Assembly (NCBI GenBank): GCA_021299735.1
Contig: JAJTEM010000005.1
Span: forward strand, 1 to 64,000
Origin: Burkholderiales bacterium
GTDB taxonomy: Bacteria; Pseudomonadota; Gammaproteobacteria; Burkholderiales; Burkholderiaceae_B
Reading direction: 5' to 3'
Length of the DNA: 64,000 bases
Part shown: piece after piece, positions 26,330 to 34,165 of the stretch
How positions within the stretch are numbered: position 1 is the first letter of the stretch
How the letters are laid out: every line of letters starts with the position of its first letter
Made by a program: the position numbers and the translations under genes
The notes under the pieces: generated by a model
The model's database searches: none
Seen by the model: the letters and a program-made list of their open reading frames with translations, nothing else
What the model was told of the DNA's origin: nothing

Positions 26330-27307
26330 TTAGTCAGCGTACTGACCAGCTTTTTCAATGATTGGCTTCCAGCGTGCAATTTCTGCATCCAGATGCTTAC
26401 GCAGTGCTGCTGGAGTTGCGCGGTCTTGAGAAACAGGCTCTGTTCCAAGTTCAGCAAAACGTGCGATTACAGCGGGGTCTTTCAAAGCCAACTGCAAAGA
26501 CTTGCTCAGACGATCGATAATTGGCTTGGGTGTGCCTTTGGGGGCATACAGACCGTGCCAAACTGCAACTTCGAAGCCCGGCAAACCGGCTTTGTCCAGG
26601 GTTGGCAAATCGGGCAAAGAAGAAACCGGGGTTTTGGTGGTTACCGCGTATGCCTTGATTTTTCCGCCTTTGATCTGGCTGGTTGTGTTGGTAGTTTGGT
26701 CGCACATAAAATCAACCTGACCGCCCAACAAATCGTTCATGGCTGGACCAGTACCTTTGTAAGGCACTGTTGTGAGATCTACACCCACAGCGGTTTGGAA
26801 CAACATGCCGCACAGGTGCGAAGCTGAACCAATACCAGCATTGGCGTAAGTTACCTTGTCTTTGTTTTCTTTAATGTAAGCCAGCAGTTCCTGCATGTTT
26901 TTTGCAGGCATGTTGGCGCGGGCGACGATAGTCATAGGCACATCAGTCACCAAACCAATGGTCTCGAAATCGGTAGATGCGTTGTAAGACAGTTTGCGAT
27001 ACAACGAAGGTGCTGTGGACTGACCGATGTGATGCAGGAAAATGTTGTAACCATCGGGTGTAGAACGGGCTGCTTTGGCTGCAGCCAATGTGCCGCCAGC
27101 GCCACCCAGGTTTTCAACAATTACTTGCTGGCCAAGATCTTTGGACATGGACTGCGCAATCAAACGACCAACCGTGTCAGTGGGGCCACCTGCTGCAAAT
27201 GGAATCAACATGGTGATCACTTTGGATGGATAAGTATCCTGGGCTTGCACAGCGCCCACCAAACCCAACAGGGCTACTGCCAATACTGATTTAATCGATT
27301 TTTTCAC
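26330..27307 (-). CDS. tctC: Tripartite tricarboxylate transporter binding protein TctC (Bug family)
   Basis: 325 residues. A Sec signal peptide (KKSIKSVLAVALLGLVGAVQ then AQD) precedes a Bug-type fold with the diagnostic PFAAGGPTDTVGRLIAQ and VENLGGAGG blocks. Captures a carboxylate ligand for TctAB; these families bind citrate, tricarballylate, phthalate and others, so the ligand here is unknown. The start is GTG 27307, behind AAGGAG; longer in-frame starts would put a non-secretory stretch before the signal peptide. A good sigma-70 promoter lies at 27439-27467. Confidence 0.93.
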   Translation of the reverse strand: MKKSIKSVLAVALLGLVGAVQAQDTYPSKVITMLIPFAAGGPTDTVGRLIAQSMSKDLGQQVIVENLGGAGGTLAAAKAARSTPDGYNIFLHHIGQSTAPSLYRKLSYNASTDFETIGLVTDVPMTIVARANMPAKNMQELLAYIKENKDKVTYANAGIGSASHLCGMLFQTAVGVDLTTVPYKGTGPAMNDLLGGQVDFMCDQTTNTTSQIKGGKIKAYAVTTKTPVSSLPDLPTLDKAGLPGFEVAVWHGLYAPKGTPKPIIDRLSKSLQLALKDPAVIARFAELGTEPVSQDRATPAALRKHLDAEIARWKPIIEKAGQYAD

Positions 27308-27680
27308 GGAATTCTCCTTGTGATTGGTATCGGAATGTCTACTGCGAAAGTTGCTTTTTTTATTGAAGTTCCACACATATATTTGCGCAGGTGGATGGAG
27401 TATCAGCACGCTGGGGATACGCAGCAATTGTGGTTTTCCATATACGCAGAAACCACAGCAGCATCAAGTCGGGAGGTATTTGAGACCAAAAAGGGCACTC
27501 TCTTTGATTCAAACAGAAGAATAAATTTCACAAAGAGAAGCAATTAAAAAATTAAACCCAATAAAAACAAAAAGATAAAATTTAATCAATTAACAATTCG
27601 ATACCACAACAAAGAAGTACCACTCGGGATCAAATCGTCCTGAAAACGGCCGATCGCGAACCTGAAAGGCCAGTCAGTGC
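27308..27680. other. Intergenic region upstream of tctC, no gene seen
   Basis: The longest gene-free stretch of the window (373 bases). It holds the tctC ribosome site, a sigma-70 promoter on the minus strand (27439-27467), an inverted repeat TGGTTT/AAACCA (27431-27436, 27450-27455) overlapping that promoter's -10 box, and a very A/T-rich block (about 27515-27600). I see no convincing reading frame or stable RNA. Confidence 0.6.
27439..27467 (-). promoter_or_regulatory. Sigma-70 promoter for tctCBA
   Basis: On the minus strand TTGATG (27467-27462), a 17-base spacer and TATATG (27444-27439), about 130 bases before the tctC start. The inverted repeat TGGTTT...AAACCA overlaps its -10 region and is a candidate operator. 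Confidence 0.5.
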
Positions 27681-27971
27681 CTATGATTTTTTTGCTTGAG
27701 TAGTGAGCCACTCGCTTAATGCGGTGGCAACCAGCTGGTTGATTCCTTGGTCCTTACTCACCGCCTGCTCGCGCAGGCGACTAACCAGTTCAGCTGGCAA
27801 ACGGTAGCTAACGGGAACAAGTTTGCTGGCAGGAATTTCAGCAGCTCGCTCGCGTTTGTTGCTTTGCACTTTGGAGGCTTGACCGAAACGATCGGGAAGA
27901 CTTTCTGATTTTAGTGAACCGTCTAGTTTTTTGGCCATGTTTTTGGCCATGTCGGTGGATTTAAGCGCCAT
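27681..27971 (-). CDS. Ribbon-helix-helix-type small protein
   Basis: 96 residues. The C-terminal half (VPVSYRLPAELVSRLREQAV followed by QGINQLVATALSEWL) has the beta-strand-helix-helix pattern of Arc/CopG-type DNA-binding proteins. The N-terminal half is charged and probably disordered. No toxin gene is adjacent, so this is not obviously an antitoxin. AGGAA precedes ATG 27971. Targets unknown. Confidence 0.72.
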   Translation of the reverse strand: MALKSTDMAKNMAKKLDGSLKSESLPDRFGQASKVQSNKRERAAEIPASKLVPVSYRLPAELVSRLREQAVSKDQGINQLVATALSEWLTTQAKKS

Positions 27972-28123
27972 AATATTCCTGAGGAAAGGGACGGATCGGG
28001 AACGAAGTATAGCGCCAAATCATTAAACGCAAGTGCCCGGGTCTGTAACTAGAGACGCAGCCCGCCTTGTTCAAAAGAGATAACAAAAACAAGGGTTGAG
28101 GTGCAAGCAACAGGCCTGCTGGG

Positions 28124-29689
28124 TTATCGCGCGCTCACTCGAAGCACTTTGCCGTCTGAACTATCGGTCAACAGGTATATGGCACCGTCTGGACCTGTGC
28201 GAATATCTCGAAAGCGTGCGCCAACTTCCTTGAACAACACCTCTTCCTCTGAGGCTTTGTTACCTTTCAAGACCACGCGGCTAACCTGCTGGGCCTTCAA
28301 CGCACCCACCAGCAAATTGCCTTTCCACTGCGGGAACATGTCGCCGTTGTACACGGTGATACCAGACGGCGCAATGGACGGAACCCAGTAAATGGCAGGT
28401 TGCTGAGTTCCTTCGTACACTTTGAACGGCGAAATTTGGGCACCGGTGTAATCAATGCCATAGGTGGCTTTGGGCCAACCATAATTGGTACCAGGGGTGA
28501 TTACGTTGACTTCATCGCCGCCACGCGGGCCATGCTCATGAGCAATAAGCCGTTTGTTGATTGCATCGTAGGCCAACCCCTGAACATTGCGGTGACCGTA
28601 ACTGTAAATTTCAGGTTTGGCGCCCTGTTTGCCAACAAATGGATTGTCTTTTGGCACAGAACCATCGGCTTGAATACGAACAATTTTTCCGAGATGGTTC
28701 GACAAATTTTGCGCCTCTTCGCGATAGCTGTAGCCGTCACCCAAAGTGACAATCAGTGTATTGTCAGGCAACCATGCCATACGCCCGCCATAATGGGCAC
28801 TGCCAGATTTGGCGGTTTGTGAACGGAAAATCTCTTTCACATTCGAGAGGCTATTTTCACCTAGTTTTGCGCTTGCTACACAAAGATGATTTGCACTGCG
28901 AGTGCCGCAGGCGTAACTGAGAAAAATTTGCTGACTTTGTGCAAAATCGACGGCAGGCAATACATCAAACAAACCCGCCTGCCCGCTGTAAAACACGTTC
29001 GGCACACCGGTCAGCGGATTTTTAACGAGTTTGCCATCTGCGCCCACCAGGCGAAGCTGGCCTGGCTTCTCTGTAATCAGGGCGCGGCCGTCGGGCAAAA
29101 ATGCCATCGACCAAGGGCTGTTTAGCCCGTCTGCAAACGTTTCAATTTTATAGCTCTTGTCGGATTGGGCCACAGCCTGACCAGATGGCAATGCAATACC
29201 TGCAATCAATAACGCAAGCAACGCCGGAGTGAGCACCAAATTTCGGGTGGATAGTTTTGCGAACAAGACACCCGAAACTGCGGCCATCACGAGCATTGAA
29301 AACATGCCGCCAGCAGTACGGGTGGATGAAACTAGTATTGGCATTGGTGCAATCATGTCGACCACTTTGAAAGTTACCCACAGGCCCAGGGCGGCACCGA
29401 AAGCACACCAAAAAGTACGCCATGCAGTGCCGGTAAAACGCGCAAACAGCAATGCGATTGCCTGAGACACCGCAAAGCTACACCCGAAAATGACTGCATA
29501 AACTGGCAAGAAGTTCCCGAGATCGTGAATTGTGGTTTCAATACGAATATTCAATGGAATAGCCATTCCCAAATTTTGCAAGGCATATAAATTGACTTGA
29601 GACTGCACCAGTGTTCCCAATAACGAACCCAGCATCCATGCCAAAAAGAAGGCCTTGAACAAGGAAAACAGACTACCTTGGTTGTTCAT
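28124..29689 (-). CDS. PQQ-dependent sugar (Glc/sorbosone-type) dehydrogenase with an N-terminal multi-helix membrane domain
   Basis: 521 residues. Residues about 1-165 hold four or five hydrophobic helices, the last resembling a cleavable or anchoring segment (LLIAGIALPSGQAVAQ). Residues about 175-521 are a six-bladed beta-propeller of the soluble glucose dehydrogenase/Yli family: LNSPWSMAFLPDGRALITEK, HYGGRMAWLPDNTLIVTLGD and HEHGPRGGDEVNVI. The catalytic domain should face the periplasm. Most relatives are plain secreted proteins; the long membrane part is unusual. Located 15 bases after the thioesterase gene on the minus strand. Substrate and use of PQQ are inferred from family. Confidence 0.85.
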   Translation of the reverse strand: MNNQGSLFSLFKAFFLAWMLGSLLGTLVQSQVNLYALQNLGMAIPLNIRIETTIHDLGNFLPVYAVIFGCSFAVSQAIALLFARFTGTAWRTFWCAFGAALGLWVTFKVVDMIAPMPILVSSTRTAGGMFSMLVMAAVSGVLFAKLSTRNLVLTPALLALLIAGIALPSGQAVAQSDKSYKIETFADGLNSPWSMAFLPDGRALITEKPGQLRLVGADGKLVKNPLTGVPNVFYSGQAGLFDVLPAVDFAQSQQIFLSYACGTRSANHLCVASAKLGENSLSNVKEIFRSQTAKSGSAHYGGRMAWLPDNTLIVTLGDGYSYREEAQNLSNHLGKIVRIQADGSVPKDNPFVGKQGAKPEIYSYGHRNVQGLAYDAINKRLIAHEHGPRGGDEVNVITPGTNYGWPKATYGIDYTGAQISPFKVYEGTQQPAIYWVPSIAPSGITVYNGDMFPQWKGNLLVGALKAQQVSRVVLKGNKASEEEVLFKEVGARFRDIRTGPDGAIYLLTDSSDGKVLRVSAR

Positions 29690-29704
29690 GAGCTTAATCC
29701 CTAA

Positions 29705-30505
29705 TCAACCGTAAACGGCCACCACTTGATAGCCCAATGATGCAAGCTGACCATTCGGTGTCCACAGCTTGGCACTTTGATTGACATAACCACCCGCACC
29801 TGCTTTCGTTTCCATGTCAATCTGAAACCAGCCATCGCTGTCGATGTTCTCGGGAATCGGCGGCAATTCTAGCGACCAGCTGACCGAGCTTGCCATGACG
29901 GGGCCTTTGAAATGGCTAAGGCAGGGTGTGGGCGGGCCATCGCTGAGCATCACGATCAGCACTTCTAGACTCAGGTTTTTGTCAGTGGCGCGAATATAAA
30001 TACCACTTTCCCAAAACGGGTTGCCCATGTATGGGATGCTACCCAACGCCCAACGCATTTCAATATGCTGCAAAAAGTTGGGTGTAATTTTGGGGATGAA
30101 TGGCAGCGCGGGAACTTCATGCACGGTCTTTGGCAGGGGTTTGTGTTCGGGCGTTAAAACAGGCAATGCAGTTTCACGCGGGGCACCGAATACACCCACC
30201 ACAAGGCCAGCCAGCGTCTCATCACTGTAAATTTCGCATTGCACCTGGCTGACGCTTTTACCCTGCCGCAGCAGGCGTGTGCGGTAAACAACGTCACCAG
30301 CGGGTACTGGGCCCACGAAGTTGGTTTGCAAGGCACGCAGGGGCATGTCGATGCCCAGCGTGTCACGCATCGCAACCACGGCGAGGGCGGACAAAAAACC
30401 ACCGAACATGGTGCGGCCTTGCATCCAGTCCTCGGACGCAGTGAATGTGACGGTGTCACCATTCAAACGGCGATTGGACAAAATTTCTGACAATGCAACA
30501 GTCAT
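29705..30505 (-). CDS. TesB-like acyl-CoA thioesterase (double hotdog)
   Basis: 266 residues, two hotdog units: GRTMFGGFLSALAVVAMRDT with PLRALQTNFVGPVPAGDVVY, then a C-terminal unit ending VNQSAKLWTPNGQLASLGYQ. This is the acyl-CoA thioesterase domain family found next to beta-oxidation genes. Cytoplasmic; releases free fatty acids from acyl-CoA. Lies 14 bases after the enoyl-CoA hydratase gene. Confidence 0.87.
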   Translation of the reverse strand: MTVALSEILSNRRLNGDTVTFTASEDWMQGRTMFGGFLSALAVVAMRDTLGIDMPLRALQTNFVGPVPAGDVVYRTRLLRQGKSVSQVQCEIYSDETLAGLVVGVFGAPRETALPVLTPEHKPLPKTVHEVPALPFIPKITPNFLQHIEMRWALGSIPYMGNPFWESGIYIRATDKNLSLEVLIVMLSDGPPTPCLSHFKGPVMASSVSWSLELPPIPENIDSDGWFQIDMETKAGAGGYVNQSAKLWTPNGQLASLGYQVVAVYG

Positions 30506-30519
30506 GTGTAGCCCTTGAA

Positions 30520-31287
30520 TTAGTTTTCGAACTGCTTGAAATTCGGCGCACGCTTCTCGCCAAATGCTTTAAACGCCTCTTGGGCCGGGGCTTGCGGAAT
30601 CATGCTCATGAACAAATGCCCCTCTTCGGCCATCTTCTCAGCCACTGCAGTTTTATTGGCTGTCTTCATCAAACGTTTGGTGGTCAACAAACTATTGATT
30701 GGCAAGTCCAATAGCTTGTTGACTTGAGCTTGTACGTGGGTCTCCAGCGAGTCAGGCTCAAGAACATCAGAGACGATGCCAGTATCGTAAGCTTTGAGGG
30801 CTGTGAACATGTCGCCGAGGAGCAGCAATTCAGCCGCTTTTTGATAGCCTGCGGAAATGGGTAGCAACAGGCTTGATGCGGCCTCTGGACACAAGCCCAA
30901 TTTGACGAAAGGCATGGAAAACTTTGCAGTGCTTGCCGCATACACCAAATCACAGTGCAACAATACCGTGGTACCAATACCGATCGCCAAGCCCTGAACC
31001 TGGGCGACCACGGGTTTGGGGAACACGGAGATCATGCGCAGAAAACGAAACACCGGCGCATCAAGATCAGTGGGTGGATTGTTCAGAAAATCGCCAAGGT
31101 CGTTACCTGCAGAAAAACAGCCTTCATGACCTTTAAGCAATACAACTTTCACCCCACTGCTGTGTGTGGCATCGCGAAATGCATCGGCCAAAGCGGTGTA
31201 CATGGCATTGGTGAATGAGTTTTTACGTTCTGGCCGATTGATGGTAATTGTCATCAGGCCGTGACGGGTGTCTGTTTGAATGTCCAT
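30520..31287 (-). CDS. Enoyl-CoA hydratase/isomerase
   Basis: Crotonase-fold protein of 255 residues. The oxyanion-hole segments are visible as KGHEGCFSAGNDLGDF and QGLAIGIGTTVLLHCDLVYA; FVKLGLCPEAASSLLLP is the region carrying active-site acids in true hydratases. Here it reads LCPEAASS, which fits delta3,delta2-enoyl-CoA isomerase-like members as well as hydratases. Member of the beta-oxidation set; the chaperone-effector pair separates it from the thiolase gene. Confidence 0.88.
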   Translation of the reverse strand: MDIQTDTRHGLMTITINRPERKNSFTNAMYTALADAFRDATHSSGVKVVLLKGHEGCFSAGNDLGDFLNNPPTDLDAPVFRFLRMISVFPKPVVAQVQGLAIGIGTTVLLHCDLVYAASTAKFSMPFVKLGLCPEAASSLLLPISAGYQKAAELLLLGDMFTALKAYDTGIVSDVLEPDSLETHVQAQVNKLLDLPINSLLTTKRLMKTANKTAVAEKMAEEGHLFMSMIPQAPAQEAFKAFGEKRAPNFKQFEN

Positions 31288-31466
31288 GGGGATCCAGGGT
31301 AGGTATTAACGCACACCTACATATTACACAGACTTAACCAGAAAGTGACCGGCAAGTAACAAACAGTTACACCAGATGTCACGGGGAAACACCCACACCA
31401 TGGGGATTCAAATATTTGTCTAAGTCCTGGATACTCCAGCATTCATTGTGTAAAACCCTGGTTTTC

Positions 31467-31961
31467 ATGGACGACTTCAAGCAATCGCTACAACGGGCCA
31501 ACGGCATTCTCCAGCAGCTGGGAAAGCTCAACGGCATCGACATTGAGCTGGATGAGGCCGGGATCGGTTATGTCGAGGTGGAGAACAAATACGCGGTAAC
31601 CCTGCAGCTGACCAACTCTGGCAATTTCCTGAAATTGACCGCTTATGTTGGGGAACACCGCAGCAACTCAGATCCCAAAACTCTTGAATATTTGCTTGCG
31701 TGCAATTACGAAGCTGATTTTTTGAAAGGCTGCACAGTGGGGCTGTGCACCTTGAGCAGACGCTACACATTGAGTTTCATGCACGCCTTGTTCGATGACG
31801 ACGTGCACTTATTGAATAACTGCGTGCTAAACCTGGGTATGGTTATCAAGGCCCTGGACGAAGAACTTGAAAGAAGAAGGCGTGAAGAGGAAATCGCTAA
31901 AAGCAATCAGGCGAAATCTGCACCAACCGGATTGGCTAACTTTATGGCAAAGCGGCTATGA
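31467..31961 (+). CDS. CesT-type type III secretion chaperone
   Basis: 164 residues. The pattern is that of class I chaperones (CesT/SycE fold): an N-terminal helix FKQSLQRANGILQQLGKLN, then IDIELDEAGIGYVEVENKYA, LKLTAYVGE, LLACNYEADFLKGCTVGLCT, and a C-terminal helix ending in a charged tail. Such dimers hold an effector's chaperone-binding region for delivery to a type III secretion ATPase. The gene overlaps the next one by four bases (ATGA), the normal layout for a chaperone and its cognate effector. I chose ATG 31467; a TTG at 31416 is in frame but adds non-family sequence. The sequence is A/T-richer than its neighbours and on the opposite strand. No secretion apparatus genes are in the window. 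Confidence 0.82.
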   Translation: MDDFKQSLQRANGILQQLGKLNGIDIELDEAGIGYVEVENKYAVTLQLTNSGNFLKLTAYVGEHRSNSDPKTLEYLLACNYEADFLKGCTVGLCTLSRRYTLSFMHALFDDDVHLLNNCVLNLGMVIKALDEELERRRREEEIAKSNQAKSAPTGLANFMAKRL

Positions 31962-32896
31962 CTCCGATTGGAAAGAACACCCCCACAACCGGGATGGTCC
32001 CCATAGCCATCAAAACATCCACAATAAAACAACAGACGCTGGCTAACCTAAGCCCTCCACCCAGGGCGAAAAGCGATCCAAGTTCAAAGGCGCTAACCAT
32101 CCACAAAGTAAGCAGTCCTGACACCGGCAAAATTGAGTTCGGCAGTAAGCACTTTGAAAGTGCATTGATTCGAGAGGTCAGCATGCTCCGAACGAATCCA
32201 AAAAAATATGCGAAAGTTTTGGCTGTACATGTCGAGTCCAATCCGAAAAAATTCAACCTCAAGGATCCAAAATTCATGGCGTCATTGAGCGAAGCTGTAA
32301 CAGCCCTTAAGACAAAAGGGAAAGAGGTAGAAACCGGGAAGGTGACGCTCCAGCAACTGAAAGACAACCCGGAACGCGGCGCAATCGCTAGCAAAGGCAT
32401 GGGGCTACTGGCCAGCAGGGGCCTGGATTTGGTGGCGGCACGCGGAGGCGACGGCAAAGTAAATACCGGCAATTCTGATTTTCTAGATGATTTCATTGAC
32501 CATGAGCCGATTGAACATCTAAGAAAAGGTGGTACAGATGGAAACGGTGAAGCCACCAAGGGCTCGGATAACGCGATAAGCGCACTCAAGAAAAAATCGG
32601 GGGCACAAGCGATGTTCCATGCAACTGATCTTGAAAATCTGAGTGCAAGCACAGCGGACTCAGTGACCGTACGTGATGTGATTGCTGGCTGGTTGATTGA
32701 TCACGGTGTAGACACCAAAGGCCACCGGAACGCACTGCTTAATGCGGGAATTACCGAAATTGGTGTTGGCACATCCACCGCAACAATTATGGACAAGACA
32801 GGCCGGGAAGTGACCGTGAAGATAACCGGGATGAATTTCTACGGCATTCGGGATTTTTCAACTGGTGAGTTAATCGAAAACCCACCCACAAAATAA
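31958..32896 (+). CDS. CAP (SCP/PR-1-like) domain protein, putative type III effector
   Basis: 312 residues with no signal peptide or membrane helix. Residues 1-58 are rich in Ser, Thr, Pro and Lys, like a type III export signal. A CAP-type domain appears as IREVSMLRTNPKKYA (71-85) and, after a ~130-residue insert, FHATDLENLSA (220-230), VIAGWLIDHGVDTKGHRNAL (241-260) and TEIGVG (266-271); His221, Glu227 and His256 are candidates for the metal-site residues. CAP proteins are normally exported by Sec; here the overlap with a CesT-type chaperone gene points to a type III effector. The host target cannot be guessed. A 7-bp hairpin follows the stop. Confidence 0.75.
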   Translation: MTPIGKNTPTTGMVPIAIKTSTIKQQTLANLSPPPRAKSDPSSKALTIHKVSSPDTGKIEFGSKHFESALIREVSMLRTNPKKYAKVLAVHVESNPKKFNLKDPKFMASLSEAVTALKTKGKEVETGKVTLQQLKDNPERGAIASKGMGLLASRGLDLVAARGGDGKVNTGNSDFLDDFIDHEPIEHLRKGGTDGNGEATKGSDNAISALKKKSGAQAMFHATDLENLSASTADSVTVRDVIAGWLIDHGVDTKGHRNALLNAGITEIGVGTSTATIMDKTGREVTVKITGMNFYGIRDFSTGELIENPPTK

Positions 32897-32898
32897 AA

Positions 32899-32924
32899 CA
32901 CAGCCCCTGTGTTCAGAGGCTGTG
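32899..32924. terminator. Hairpin between CAP-protein and thiolase genes
   Basis: CACAGCC (32899-32905) pairs with GGCTGTG (32918-32924); an A-rich flank precedes it and CTTGTTT follows. It lies between two convergent genes and could serve both. Confidence 0.55.
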
Positions 32925-32950
32925 CTTGTTTGATCGCTTAACTTTAAAAA

Positions 32951-34150
32951 TTAAACGCGCTCGAAAATACCGGCTGCACCCATGCCAGTACCAATACACA
33001 TGGTGACCATGCCGTATTTCAGGTTGTGCCTGCGCAGCGCATGCACCACGGTGGCTGCACGGATTGCACCGGTTGCACCCAGAGGGTGACCCAAGGCGAT
33101 TGCACCGCCCATGGGGTTCACTTTGGCAGGGTCCAACTCCAGGTCTTTCATCACGGCCAGCGATTGCGCAGCAAACGCTTCGTTCAGTTCAAACCAGTCA
33201 ATGTCGCTGGTTTTCAGGCCAGCAGTTTTCAACACGGCAGGAATGGCTTCCTTGGGACCAATACCCATGATTTCTGGTGGCACACCACGCACGGCAAAAC
33301 CGCGCCACTTGGCCAAGGGGGTCAGGTTATAGCGCTTCACAGCCTCTTCTGAGGCCAGAATAAGCGCACCTGCGCCGTCGCTCATCTGCGAGCTGTTACC
33401 AGCTGTAACAGAACCCTTGGCTGCAAACACTGGTTTCAGCTTGGTGAGGCCTTCAATGGAAGAATCGGCACGAGGGCCTTCGTCCAGCTTCACTTCTTTG
33501 GTGCTGGTTTTGATTTCGCCAGAAGCCAGATCGGGCGTGGCTTTAACCACGGTGAATGGCGTGATTTCATCATTGAACTCGCCAGCCTGTTGGGCTGCAA
33601 TTGCTTTTTTGTGGCTGTTCAAAGCGAATTCATCTTGTGCATCGCGGTTGATACCCCACTGCTGTGCAACCTTTTCAGCAGTCATGCCCATGCCGTAGGC
33701 AATACCCAGGTTTTCATCTTTCTGAAAAATTGCGTTGTTGAAGCTGGGCTTGTTGCCGCTCATGGGTACCATGCTCATGCTTTCAGCACCCGCAGCAATC
33801 ATCACCTCAGCTTCGCCCATGGCAATCGCGTTGGCTGCCATGGAAACCGCAGTAATGCCGGATGCACAGAATCGGTTGATGGTAACGCCGCCCACAGTGT
33901 TGGGCAGGCCTGCCAGCAACACCGCGATTCGGGCCATGTTCATGCCCTGCTCACCTTCTGGGAAGGCACAACCCACGATTGCATCGTTGATTGATGCGGG
34001 GTCGAGTGTGGGCACCTGGGCCATGGCGCTAGCAATTGCATGCACCAGCAAATCGTCGGGGCGGGTGTCTTTGAATACGCCACGTGGAGCCTTGCCGATT
34101 GGCGTGCGCGTTGCTGCGACGATGTAAACATCTTTACAAGTTTGAGCCAT
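32951..34150 (-). CDS. Acetyl-CoA C-acyltransferase (thiolase, FadA type)
   Basis: 399 residues. Catalytic Cys in NRFCASGITAVSMAANAI (about residue 90), His in MGGAIALGHPLGATGA and the second Cys in MVTMCIGTGMGAAGIFE. Cleaves 3-ketoacyl-CoA to acetyl-CoA in the last step of beta-oxidation. AAGGAG precedes ATG 34150, 15 bases after the FadB-like gene, with which it forms an operon. Confidence 0.94.
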   Translation of the reverse strand: MAQTCKDVYIVAATRTPIGKAPRGVFKDTRPDDLLVHAIASAMAQVPTLDPASINDAIVGCAFPEGEQGMNMARIAVLLAGLPNTVGGVTINRFCASGITAVSMAANAIAMGEAEVMIAAGAESMSMVPMSGNKPSFNNAIFQKDENLGIAYGMGMTAEKVAQQWGINRDAQDEFALNSHKKAIAAQQAGEFNDEITPFTVVKATPDLASGEIKTSTKEVKLDEGPRADSSIEGLTKLKPVFAAKGSVTAGNSSQMSDGAGALILASEEAVKRYNLTPLAKWRGFAVRGVPPEIMGIGPKEAIPAVLKTAGLKTSDIDWFELNEAFAAQSLAVMKDLELDPAKVNPMGGAIALGHPLGATGAIRAATVVHALRRHNLKYGMVTMCIGTGMGAAGIFERV

Positions 34151-34165
34151 GTTTGCTCTCCTTAA

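Noticed and set aside
31288-31466. Hrp/PIP-type boxes (TTCG-N16-TTCG) upstream of the effector-like loci
   Set aside because: I looked at the regions before 31467, 36728 and 42687 and found no pair of TTCG half-sites at the needed spacing.
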